The position numbers and the translations under genes were made by a program. The notes beneath the pieces were generated by a model. That model was not told the origin of the DNA. It searched no databases and was given only the letters and a program-made list of their open reading frames with translations. Positions 1-7,363 of a stretch of DNA of 64,000 bases are shown piece by piece. Origin of the DNA: Phycisphaerales bacterium AB-hyl4 (GTDB lineage Bacteria > Planctomycetota > Phycisphaerae > Phycisphaerales > Phycisphaeraceae). Each line of letters starts with the position of its first letter. The stretch's first letter is position 1. The stretch is taken from positions 310,001-374,000 of the forward strand of contig JBGUBD010000002.1 of the NCBI GenBank assembly GCA_041821185.1, written 5' to 3'.

Positions 1-279
1 CCGGGCGCCGGCAAAGCGGTGCTTGAGCCTGACTGTGTGCGCAAGGTGTTGAGCGTGATGCTTTCGTGCGGCATGTACAACTCCGCCGGCCAGTGGGTGT
101 ACGAGGTCGGCCTGCCCGCCAAGAGCGGCGTGTCGGGCTGCTTGCTCATTGTCGTGCCCGGCCGCATGGGCATCGCCGCCTATTCCCCGCGCGTGGACGA
201 GCGTGGCAGCAGCCCGCGCAGCGTGCTCGCTGCTCGCCTGCTCTCGGACAAACTCCAGTTGCACATCTTTGCCACCTGA
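1..279 (+). CDS. glsA: glutaminase, C-terminal fragment (5' end outside window)
   Basis: Reading frame 1 is open from the first base to a TGA at 277-279, giving the last 92 residues. The stretch VLSVMLSCGMYNSAGQW followed by VGLPAKSGVSG is the conserved C-terminal core of serine-dependent beta-lactamase-fold glutaminases, which hydrolyse L-glutamine to glutamate and ammonia in the cytoplasm. The SGVSG segment belongs to the active-site region of the family. The protein ends shortly after a typical LLSDKLQLHIF tail, so the C terminus is complete. The start lies outside the window. No partner gene is evident; the next gene, a membrane protein, starts 45 bases later on the same strand. Confidence 0.85.
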   Translation, partial: PGAGKAVLEPDCVRKVLSVMLSCGMYNSAGQWVYEVGLPAKSGVSGCLLIVVPGRMGIAAYSPRVDERGSSPRSVLAARLLSDKLQLHIFAT

Positions 280-324
280 GCGACATGCCACGTCCCCACC
301 TGCCCGTAACGGAACCTATGAATC

Positions 325-972
325 ATGGTCGAACTGGTGTTCTTTACCGTTGCTGCTTTGCTGCCGATTGTGAATCCGTTCAGTACGGCCCCGCTGTTCC
401 TGGCAATCACGGAGGGCTACGACCGCGAGACCCGCAATGCTCAGGCGAAAATGGGTGTGATCTACATGGTCGCGATTCTCGCTGTTTTTCTCGTCGCTGG
501 CACGCTGATTATCACCTTCTTCGGTATTTCTTTGCCGGGGGTACGGATCGCCGGGGGGATTCTCATCGGCAGGGTCGCCTTCAGGATGCTCTATCCGCCG
601 GACCAGGTCGGCCTGAGTCCGGAAGAAAAACGCGAGGCCAAAAAGATGGCCGACATTTCATTTTTCCCTCTGGCTATGCCCAGCCTCAGCGGACCCGGCT
701 CGATCGCCGTGACCATCAGCCTTGCCACGCTCGCTCAGAACGTCTGGGAATACCTGGCCATCTTCGTCGGTATCCTCATCATCGCCGCCATCGTCTGGGG
801 CACGTTGCGTCTCTCGGGCCACCTCACACGCTTCCTTGGTGTCAACGGTACAACGGCCATGACCAAGATCATGGGCTTTCTCATCTTCTGCATTGCCATC
901 CAGTTCATCGTCAACGGCGTGACCGATCCGGAACTGCTGCGACTATTCCGTGAGCCCCTTTCGGCCGAGTGA
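325..972 (+). CDS. MarC family integral membrane protein
   Basis: The 215-residue protein matches the MarC/UPF0056 family in length and motifs: an N-terminal ALLPIVNPFSTAPLFLAIT segment, a central GGILIGRVAFRML helix and a LAMPSLSGPGSIAVTIS segment. About six hydrophobic helices span the whole protein, so it sits in the cytoplasmic membrane. The transport substrate of MarC proteins is not settled, and the old link with multiple antibiotic resistance has not held up. The ATG at 325 follows a GGAA at 311-314. It may be cotranscribed with the upstream glutaminase, 45 bases away, but nothing links the functions. Confidence 0.85.
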   Translation: MVELVFFTVAALLPIVNPFSTAPLFLAITEGYDRETRNAQAKMGVIYMVAILAVFLVAGTLIITFFGISLPGVRIAGGILIGRVAFRMLYPPDQVGLSPEEKREAKKMADISFFPLAMPSLSGPGSIAVTISLATLAQNVWEYLAIFVGILIIAAIVWGTLRLSGHLTRFLGVNGTTAMTKIMGFLIFCIAIQFIVNGVTDPELLRLFREPLSAE

Positions 973-1101
973 AACGCTCCTCGTCGGGGCTTGCCCATTG
1001 GTCGTTCGCTAACCATGCGGGCACGCGACGTTCACGGATAAGGTCGACTCGATTCGCAGTACGGGTTGATCACCGCGAACCTGACGTCCTTGGCGAACGG
1101 C

Positions 1102-2199
1102 TCATTGGTTACGGCTACGGACGAGCGAGGCGTCGGCGACGAATTCCAGGGGAATGGTCGTTTCGTCCAAGCTGTTGCCGTGCTGGTCGGAGATGCGGAC
1201 CTTCAGGCGATACTTGCCCACGGAGATGCGGGCCGGGAGCGTGATCATCTGCACGACGAAAAAGTCGCGGCGCGGGTTGCGCGACTCGTCGGTGATGCGG
1301 ACCGGTTCGTGCCGCCACACCGCGAGGCCGTCGGACTCGTTGTAGAGCACGACTTCCTGTTCGAGTTCGACTTCGTAGTTGCCGTTGGCCAGGCGATTGT
1401 GGCGGAAGTGTTCGAGTTCGCTGTAGGCGATCACGCGCTGGTCGCGTCCGGCGAGGAAGGTTTTGCTTTCGAACGGCTCGTAGACGCCGTAGCCGGAGAC
1501 GCGCCTGCAAAGGGCGAAGGTGCGGATCTCCAACGGACGATCGCGAAACAGTTCGTCGAGTCGGCGTTCGATGTCGTAGCGTTCGAGGTCGCCGCCCTGG
1601 GCGAGTTCCTGGCCGAGGGTCAGCAGCAGCTGCTGGAAAAGTTCGACGCGGTCGCGTTGCGAGCCGCTGAGCTGGCCGAGGATGGCGGGGTCGATTTCGT
1701 GATTGGGGTCGGCAAGGCTGATGGCGGCGGCGATGAGGGCCTTGGACATCGTGGAGTTGTCGCTCTCACGCAGCCGTTCGCGCAGCAGGGCGAGCAGCTC
1801 GCGGCGGGTGAGCGGGTCGGGCTCGTCTTCGATGTCGGTGACGGTTTTGGCAGACGAGGGGCCGTGTGCTTCGCCGCTACGGTCGGGTTCGTCTTCCGAT
1901 TCTTCCGGCTCGGGTTGCTGCCGCGCCTGGCGGGCGGCGCGGATCTGTTCCCACTGCTCGTCGGTGAGCTCGAGGTCTTCGGGGAGGCCGCCGCCTTGCG
2001 TCAGCGCCTCGCTGAGGCGGTCGGCCAGGGCCTGTGTGGACGCGGTCACCTCATCGTCCTGATTGTCGGCTTCGGTGATGACGGTGCGTTCGCGCTCTTC
2101 GGGCTTCTCCGGGGCGACACAGCCGACGAGGGTCAACGTCAGGGCCACCGCTCCGGCGAGCGTCGGTCGCAGCCACGCGCGCGGCGAAAGATTCAACAT
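1102..2199 (-). CDS. predicted lipoprotein of unknown function
   Basis: A 365-residue protein starts with a signal peptide and lipobox (LTLVGC, lipidated Cys27), so it is probably anchored to a membrane. The ATG at 2199 is preferred over an in-frame ATG six codons upstream because AGGAGG ends nine bases before it. Residues about 30-130 are acidic and low complexity with Glu/Asp/Ser runs. The C-terminal half is more globular, with short beta-rich segments such as VELEQEVVLYNE and ISVGKYRLKVRISDQHGNSLDE that resemble an Ig-like or transthyretin-like sandwich. I do not recognise the family. It lies downstream of holA on the same strand with a 56-base gap. Confidence 0.7.
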   Translation of the reverse strand: MLNLSPRAWLRPTLAGAVALTLTLVGCVAPEKPEERERTVITEADNQDDEVTASTQALADRLSEALTQGGGLPEDLELTDEQWEQIRAARQARQQPEPEESEDEPDRSGEAHGPSSAKTVTDIEDEPDPLTRRELLALLRERLRESDNSTMSKALIAAAISLADPNHEIDPAILGQLSGSQRDRVELFQQLLLTLGQELAQGGDLERYDIERRLDELFRDRPLEIRTFALCRRVSGYGVYEPFESKTFLAGRDQRVIAYSELEHFRHNRLANGNYEVELEQEVVLYNESDGLAVWRHEPVRITDESRNPRRDFFVVQMITLPARISVGKYRLKVRISDQHGNSLDETTIPLEFVADASLVRSRNQ

Positions 2200-2255
2200 G
2201 GTTCGTGCCTCCTGCACCTTGCACGGCCCGCTCCATGGGCCGAGATTTTCGAGTC

Positions 2256-3275
2256 TTATCGGGTGTTATCGGTCAACTGGACGCTGAAACATTCGAGATT
2301 TCGCACGGCCTCGCCCAGGCCCGACTTCGACCGCCGGTCGGCCTGGAGCACACCGTCGAACAGCGCCGCCGCCCGCGCCGGCGACATCTGCCGCAACGCA
2401 TTGAAAAACAACGCCTGTCGCGGCCCCCACAACTTCAACTGCTTCGCCGCCGCCGCCTCCGGCACGCCCGCCTGCCGGAGCATCCACGCCACATTGAGCT
2501 TGCGCATCAGGTCCGCGAGGAAGTATGCCACCAACGCATCCGGCTGGCCGGCGAGGTCGATCAACTCCCGCAAGCTGGTGATTAACGCACCGGGGTTGCG
2601 CTGCTGCATCGCCTGGAGCGCCACCTCCTGCACCGCCCACGCCTGCTCTTCGCTGCTTCGGCCGACCACGTCCTGTACCAGCTTCGGCTCGATGGGCGAA
2701 CCTTCGTCGACCATCAACGCGAGCTTGGCCAACTCCGTGTCCAACTGCATCAGCCGAGGGCCCAGCCGATCGATCAGCGCCTCGGCCGCGGCGGGGGTGA
2801 TGGTGGTCTTGTGCTGCTTCTTTGCCCGGGCGACGAGCCACGCCTTCGCTTCGGCAGGGGAGGGCGCGTCGCATTTGATGATCGCACCGTGTTTGGCAAT
2901 GAGCTTGTCGAGGTTGCCGCGATTCCACGTTCCGCTGCGAAGCAGCAGCGTCGCGTGGTCGACGGGGTTCTCAGCGTATCGCTCCAGGGCTTCGCGATGG
3001 GTTTTGACGAACAGGTCCGCTTCGTCAACGAGCACGAGCTTGTACGTCTGCATCAGCGAGTAGCCGCGCAGCTCATCGAGCACATCGGCGAGCGGGGCGG
3101 TCTTGCCTTCGAAGCTGAAGGTTTCGACTTCGCCATGCTCCGCTGCGAGGGCGGCGCGCAGCTCATGCAGGCGGGTCTGCTTGAGCATATCGTCGGGGCC
3201 GTGGAGCACGACGAGGCGCATGGACGCATCGAGCGTGACGTCGGCTTTGCGGGCTGGGGCGCGGCTGCGGGCCAT
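2256..3275 (-). CDS. holA: DNA polymerase III subunit delta
   Basis: The 339-residue protein has the layout of the clamp-loader delta subunit. An N-terminal AAA-like domain carries RLVVLHGPDDMLKQ, where the family has its degenerate P-loop ('YGEDxxL'). A lid domain follows, then a C-terminal helical collar (about residues 230-335) with QRNPGALITSLREL and LRKLNVAWMLRQ-like motifs. Delta opens the beta clamp while the clamp loader places it on primed DNA. Length is as usual for HolA. The ATG at 3275 is used; an internal Met before RLVVLHG (residue 19) is possible. The downstream lipoprotein gene follows after 56 bases. Confidence 0.88.
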   Translation of the reverse strand: MARSRAPARKADVTLDASMRLVVLHGPDDMLKQTRLHELRAALAAEHGEVETFSFEGKTAPLADVLDELRGYSLMQTYKLVLVDEADLFVKTHREALERYAENPVDHATLLLRSGTWNRGNLDKLIAKHGAIIKCDAPSPAEAKAWLVARAKKQHKTTITPAAAEALIDRLGPRLMQLDTELAKLALMVDEGSPIEPKLVQDVVGRSSEEQAWAVQEVALQAMQQRNPGALITSLRELIDLAGQPDALVAYFLADLMRKLNVAWMLRQAGVPEAAAAKQLKLWGPRQALFFNALRQMSPARAAALFDGVLQADRRSKSGLGEAVRNLECFSVQLTDNTR

Positions 3276-4092
3276 GTGGAGGATTGTACCGCAGTCGAGC
3301 GAAGCCGACTTGAGCCGAAGTTGGTCGGTCGATGGGGCGGTCGTCGGCTCAGCGTGGCAGTGTTCGCAACGTCCCCGCTGCGGCGTCAGGCGAGGCCTGT
3401 TAAAGCTTGGGGCATTGCTTTAAAAGTGAGGAAGGTCGTGCCCGATTATTGCGCCGTTTTCAGTCCAATCGCATCACAGCTGACCAGGTTCCACGGCATC
3501 TTCGCCAGCACCATGGCCATGCCACAAAAGTCTGTGATGCCCGCGAACATCAGTCCGCCGCCCACAAACGCAGACAACCAGCCGCGTCGCCTCGTCCCGC
3601 TGCTGTTGTGCTGCCAACTGCTCGGGCTGAATCGTCTGCAAACTCATTGCGATCGCTCCAATCCGCTGGGCCTGCGCGTCGTTCATTTCACCCGTCCGCC
3701 CGGACTTAATGTGCCATGCTCCCGACGGAATGCATGATTTTAGCCGAATCAGAAGATTTACGAGCAGGTCATGTGTCGAGAGGTCGCAGTGATTGACACC
3801 TTTCCAAAGGTCATCTCCATGCCGACGCCAGATCAGGATTGAACTGCTCGAGCGTTGCATTTCACTGTCTTCAAGACGCCAAGGAGAAATAGGCATAGAA
3901 ATGGGCGTACAATAAAAGGGACGGAAGGATGGAAAAACGGAAGCGATAGGGATTGAACTGCGGCCGAGGTTTGCATAAAGATACCCACAGGCCTGCTCTT
4001 TTTCGATGCGTCCTGACAAATGTGATGGACTTGGTTTAGTTGGACGGTGGTGGTGTTTGTTGTCTACGGTCCAACGTTGGTACAAGCCATTA
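3276..4092. other. 817-base gap holding a decayed gene
   Basis: This region separates the divergent holA and hemolysin-III genes. It contains the rhodanese/DUF2892 remnant described separately at 3446-3647. Positions 3720-4005 are lower in GC than the flanks and show no convincing coding frame, terminator or repeat. An open frame crossing 3474-4085 on the minus strand has no family resemblance apart from the remnant and is not called. Confidence 0.5.
3446..3647 (-). pseudogene. rhodanese/DUF2892-type protein remnant with internal deletion and frameshift
   Basis: Read on the minus strand from an ATG at 3647, one frame gives [20 protein letters not shown], which matches the start of rhodanese-domain proteins (TI-PEQLAA-L--GE). 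About 60 bases later a different frame (offset of one base) gives [18 protein letters not shown] followed by [13 protein letters not shown] and a stop at 3446. That segment matches the C-terminal DUF2892 transmembrane part of the same protein architecture (LSAFVG-GL-FAGITD-CGM--LLA-MPWN). The intervening 100 or so residues, including the catalytic Cys loop, are missing. The simplest reading is an internal deletion that also broke the frame. An upstream in-frame ATG at 3686 is also possible. Confidence 0.7.
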
Positions 4093-4761
4093 TTGAGGGG
4101 AGATAAGATTAAGGCTGAATACCAAGAGACCCGGCAGGAGGAGTGGGCGAGCGCGCTGACGCACGCGGTTGGCGTGGTGCTGGCGGTCGTTGCGGCGGTA
4201 CTGATGCTGCAGCATGCACGTCAGCATGGAGATGCCTGGCATATTGTGACGGTGGCGATCTTTGGCATCACGTTAGTGGCCGTTTATCTCGCATCAACGC
4301 TCTATCACGGCGTATGTCACCCGCGATGGCGGCGGGCTCTGCTCACCTGCGACTACGTGTGCATCTATCTGTTGATCGCTGGCTCCTACACGCCGTTTGC
4401 ACTGGTCACAATCGGCGGGCAGGTGGGGTGGAGCATCTTCGGCGTGATCTGGGGGCTTGCAATCATCGGCGTCCTGCTGAAGCTGCGATTCTGCGATCGC
4501 TTTCCGTTGGTGTCCACCGGCATCTACCTGGCCATGGGCTGGATGGCGGTGTGCTTCAGCGTGCCGGCCATCGAGGCTATGAGCACTACGGGCCTGGTCT
4601 GGCTGGGCGCCGGCGGCCTGGCGTACACCTTCGGTGTGGCTGTCTACCTCTGGCGTCACCTGCCGTTCAACCATGCGATCTGGCATCTGTTCGTGATCGC
4701 CGGCAGCGCCTGCCATGTCACGGCAATATTCCACGACGTTCTGCCAGCTCTGCCAGCATAG
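4093..4761 (+). CDS. hemolysin III family (HlyIII/TrhA) membrane protein
   Basis: The protein has the family hallmarks EEWASALTHAVG near the N terminus, STLYHG after the second helix, and a C-terminal NHAIWHLFVIAGSACH segment. These supply the conserved Ser, Asp and His residues thought to bind zinc in the PAQR/HlyIII fold. Seven transmembrane helices are visible. The start is uncertain. The TTG at 4093 is listed, but the only good ribosome site (AGGGGAG, 4096-4102) would serve an ATT codon at 4108 that gives the family-typical N terminus. An ATG at 4006 would add an unconvincing extension. The gene converges on a cold-shock gene. Confidence 0.82.
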   Translation: MRGDKIKAEYQETRQEEWASALTHAVGVVLAVVAAVLMLQHARQHGDAWHIVTVAIFGITLVAVYLASTLYHGVCHPRWRRALLTCDYVCIYLLIAGSYTPFALVTIGGQVGWSIFGVIWGLAIIGVLLKLRFCDRFPLVSTGIYLAMGWMAVCFSVPAIEAMSTTGLVWLGAGGLAYTFGVAVYLWRHLPFNHAIWHLFVIAGSACHVTAIFHDVLPALPA

Positions 4762-4870
4762 CGGCGACCGCGTTATCCCACCGATCATAGTAGGCGTGAA
4801 CCTCCATCACCCGCCGAGCCAGGGGATGGAGCGGGATGGGCGATGCGATCAGCGTCCGGTGGACGCTTGT

Positions 4871-5068
4871 TCAGGCCAACGTGACGTTCTCGGCCTGTGG
4901 GCCTTTTTCGCTCCGCTGTTCGTCAAAAGTGACGCGTTGCCCCTCTTGCAGGTCTTCGAAGCGTGCATCCTGAAGACTGTTGGCGTGAAAGAATATTTCC
5001 TGACCGGACTCCGTCTGGATGAATCCGAAACCTCGGTCGGTCAACTTTTTGATCTTGCCTTCTGCCAT
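4871..5068 (-). CDS. cold-shock domain protein, 65 residues
   Basis: A single cold-shock OB-fold domain with both nucleic-acid-binding motifs: RNP1 DRGFGFIQT and RNP2 EIFFHANSL. The protein starts MAEGKIKKLTD and ends with the usual GPQAENV segment. Such proteins bind single-stranded RNA or DNA and melt mRNA structure, often during cold adaptation. The ATG at 5068 has AGGAGA at 5077-5082 upstream. A second, more divergent cold-shock gene lies at 30770-30988. The last 109 bases before the convergent hemolysin-III gene show no clear terminator. Confidence 0.93.
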   Translation of the reverse strand: MAEGKIKKLTDRGFGFIQTESGQEIFFHANSLQDARFEDLQEGQRVTFDEQRSEKGPQAENVTLA

Positions 5069-5188
5069 GGTGTCTTCTCCTGAAGCGTGTTTGAGTGAAT
5101 GCCCGGACCTGTCCTGACGTTATCGTATCAGATCGAGGTTCGTCGAGGCGCGGGCTCGATCAATACGGCGGCGATCCACGTCGAACTG

Positions 5189-5224
5189 TCCGAACCGTCC
5201 GAACCGTCCGAGTCGTCCGAGTCG
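5189..5224. repeat. 9-base tandem repeat, four units
   Basis: Four direct 9-base units lie here: two copies of TCCGAACCG followed by two copies of TCCGAGTCG. A partial fifth unit follows. It lies in the gap between the cold-shock gene and the end of the amidohydrolase gene and is not in a credible coding frame. It looks like a slippage-type microsatellite. Confidence 0.8.
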
Positions 5225-5309
5225 TCTGGATCGCCGGATGCGCCACGGCCTCGACGTTCCGCGGCATGAGCCGGACGTGGCCGCGGGTCCTATTGCGTCG
5301 TTACGGGTA

Positions 5310-6266
5310 TCAACTGGACGAAGTATCAATCGAGCCGAGCCATGCCAGCGTGTTCCGGTGACAAACCCGCTCGCGTGCGGGGGCGGGCAGTGCATCCAGG
5401 CAGGCTACCTCGCGGCGGTAGGAACTGCGGATCTGCAGCCGATCGTATTCGATCGAGTAGTAGGGCACATCACTACCCCAGATCAGCTTGTCCGGGTATG
5501 CCTGTGCCAGATCCTGCAGTACTCTTTCGGGCGACATATAGTCGGACTCGAAGCGGTCGACTGGTGCCGCAACGGCAGGCAGGTCTCGCTGAGCGCAGAT
5601 GCAGTGCGTGATGAATGCGGAACAGTCGAACCACGCATTCGGCAACTGGGCCACACGATCCAGCGTGGGCTGATGAAATCGGCAGGAGTGGGCGAGTACG
5701 AACCGCACCTTCGGCCGCGACTCCACCACGCGAAGAATATCGCTGCACTGCGACCACTTATCTTCCGCTCGAATGCTCGTATGAATGAGCAGCGGCAGGT
5801 CATGCGCTTCAGCATAATCGAGCATGCACGCGCCCTCGTCGAGCAACGCCAGAATGGGCGATTGAATTGTGTGCGTCTGAAACTTCAGCCCATAGATTCT
5901 GTATTCCGACGGCAGCGCCTGCCATGCACGCACTTGCGCTTCGGGCTTGCGGGATGGGTCGGCAATGAGGAACGGCCACAACCGCGATTGCCAATCCGCT
6001 GGACAACGCAGGATGTCGTTGCACAGTCGACGATTCTCAAACTCATAAGGCACAGCGTCAGCATCGGCGGCGAGCTGGATTCGGTTACGCTTGATCGCCG
6101 CCATGTCCAGTGCCGTGTACGCGACGAATGGGAACACGACGAAAGCGTCGATGTTGAATCCATCCGCTTCGTTAAACAGCCGTGGCAGGTCGAGGCAGTA
6201 GGGCGACCAGCCCTGCATGTAGAACAGCGGGTCGAAGCCGACGTGCGTGTGGTTGTCAATCCGCAT
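5310..6266 (-). CDS. amidohydrolase family (Amidohydrolase_2) metal-dependent hydrolase
   Basis: The 318-residue TIM-barrel protein begins MRIDNHTHVGFD, giving the HxH metal ligands. It has a second-sphere His in LPLLIHTS, another in VRFVLAHSCR, and the terminal Asp in WGSDVPYYS. That is the metal-ligand order of the ACMSD/Amidohydrolase_2 group, whose members hydrolyse lactones or amides or decarboxylate ring acids. The substrate is unknown. The ATG at 6266 follows GGAGAG. It is the last gene of the operon starting with the GntR regulator, 36 bases after the alcohol dehydrogenase, so it probably acts on an intermediate of that pathway. Confidence 0.8.
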   Translation of the reverse strand: MRIDNHTHVGFDPLFYMQGWSPYCLDLPRLFNEADGFNIDAFVVFPFVAYTALDMAAIKRNRIQLAADADAVPYEFENRRLCNDILRCPADWQSRLWPFLIADPSRKPEAQVRAWQALPSEYRIYGLKFQTHTIQSPILALLDEGACMLDYAEAHDLPLLIHTSIRAEDKWSQCSDILRVVESRPKVRFVLAHSCRFHQPTLDRVAQLPNAWFDCSAFITHCICAQRDLPAVAAPVDRFESDYMSPERVLQDLAQAYPDKLIWGSDVPYYSIEYDRLQIRSSYRREVACLDALPAPARERVCHRNTLAWLGSIDTSSS

Positions 6267-6302
6267 TAACGCTCTCCATCCGGAATCGCAAAACCAGCCA
6301 GC

Positions 6303-7349
6303 TCAGCCGACGTTCATGCCGATGGGAAGTACGACCGCTTTGATGATCGGCTCCGTGCGATCCGCAATCGCATGAAAGACCTTTTCGGCTTCGGCGGGGG
6401 CGACCTGGTGTGTCACCAGGTCTTTCGCAGGGATCAGGCCGCGCTTGAGCAGGTCGAGCGATACGCTGAAGTTGATCGCCGGCTCGGCGAAGACTGGGCG
6501 CAGCGTGATCTTGCGGAAGATGAGGTGGTTGATGTCGATCTCGATTCGGCTCCGGTCGCCGAAATGCAGGCCGTAGAAGGTGATGATCCCGCCGTAGGCG
6601 ATCGCCTTCAGCGCGTCATGCATGCTCTCCGGCGGGGCGCTGACGATCACGCGATCCACACCGTCGGGGAATCGTTGCTTGATGACAGCTTCGACGTCCT
6701 CTTGCGCGGCGTCGATGACCTGGTCGATGCCCATCTTCTCCGCCAACGCGGTACGTGCTTTGCCGAGGGTGCTGTTGGTATTGATCTGCGTGGCTGCGAC
6801 GAACCCGGCCCCCTGCAGCTTGGCGACCTTGGCTGACATCAGCCCGAGCGGTCCGCAGCCGATGACCAGAACGCTACCACCCAGCGGCACGTCCGCCTGG
6901 AGCACGGAGCTCAGCGACACCGCCAACGGCTCGGTGAGGCAGGCCGCCACGGGCGACAGGCCCTCGTACTTCACGAGATTGTTGCAGCGGACGCGCATGT
7001 ACTGGCCCATGCCCGACTGCCCGCCGAGATCGTAGAAGGATACGCACAGGTCGGGTCGGCCGCCCTTGCACTTGTCGCACAGGCCACACATGGCGCAGTC
7101 TTCGACAATGACATGGTCGCCCGGCTGAACGTGGCTGACACCGTCGCCCACCGCCACGACCTCCGCGGCGATCTCGTGGCCGAGCGGCATGGCATCGTCC
7201 GACCACTGCTTGAGAAAGTTCATGTCCGTGCCGCAGACACCGCAGGCATGCACCTTGACCACCGCGTCGTTGAAGCCAGGCTCTGCGATGTCCACTTCAC
7301 GGCGTTCGACGACCATGTCTTTCTTGCCGTACAGGCCGATGCTTTTCAT
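6303..7349 (-). CDS. zinc-dependent alcohol dehydrogenase (MDR superfamily)
   Basis: The protein shows the catalytic-zinc motif with Cys in CGVCGTDMNFL and His in PLGHEIAAEVV. The four-Cys structural zinc loop is CAMCGLCDKCKGGRPDLC. A nucleotide-binding Rossmann segment is VLVIGCGPLGLM. This is the layout of threonine/sorbitol-dehydrogenase-like medium-chain dehydrogenases that oxidise secondary alcohols with NAD(P). The ATG at 7349 is chosen because AAAGGAGG lies seven bases upstream; an earlier in-frame ATG at 7376 would overlap the preceding gene. It sits 14 bases after the acyl-CoA synthetase gene, clearly in the same operon. Confidence 0.88.
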   Translation of the reverse strand: MKSIGLYGKKDMVVERREVDIAEPGFNDAVVKVHACGVCGTDMNFLKQWSDDAMPLGHEIAAEVVAVGDGVSHVQPGDHVIVEDCAMCGLCDKCKGGRPDLCVSFYDLGGQSGMGQYMRVRCNNLVKYEGLSPVAACLTEPLAVSLSSVLQADVPLGGSVLVIGCGPLGLMSAKVAKLQGAGFVAATQINTNSTLGKARTALAEKMGIDQVIDAAQEDVEAVIKQRFPDGVDRVIVSAPPESMHDALKAIAYGGIITFYGLHFGDRSRIEIDINHLIFRKITLRPVFAEPAINFSVSLDLLKRGLIPAKDLVTHQVAPAEAEKVFHAIADRTEPIIKAVVLPIGMNVG

Positions 7350-7363
7350 ATACCGCCTCCTTT

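Noticed and set aside
1066..3063. 665-codon plus-strand open frame opposite the lipoprotein and holA genes
   Set aside because: It crosses two real minus-strand genes and their gap, and is explained as an antisense shadow.
3474..4085. 203-codon minus-strand open frame
   Set aside because: Only a short internal part matches a known protein start, and the family match then switches frame. The rest has no gene-like composition, so it is treated as a pseudogene remnant plus non-coding DNA.
5189..5224. CRISPR-like direct repeats
   Set aside because: Units are 9 bases, contiguous and without spacers, so this is a microsatellite.
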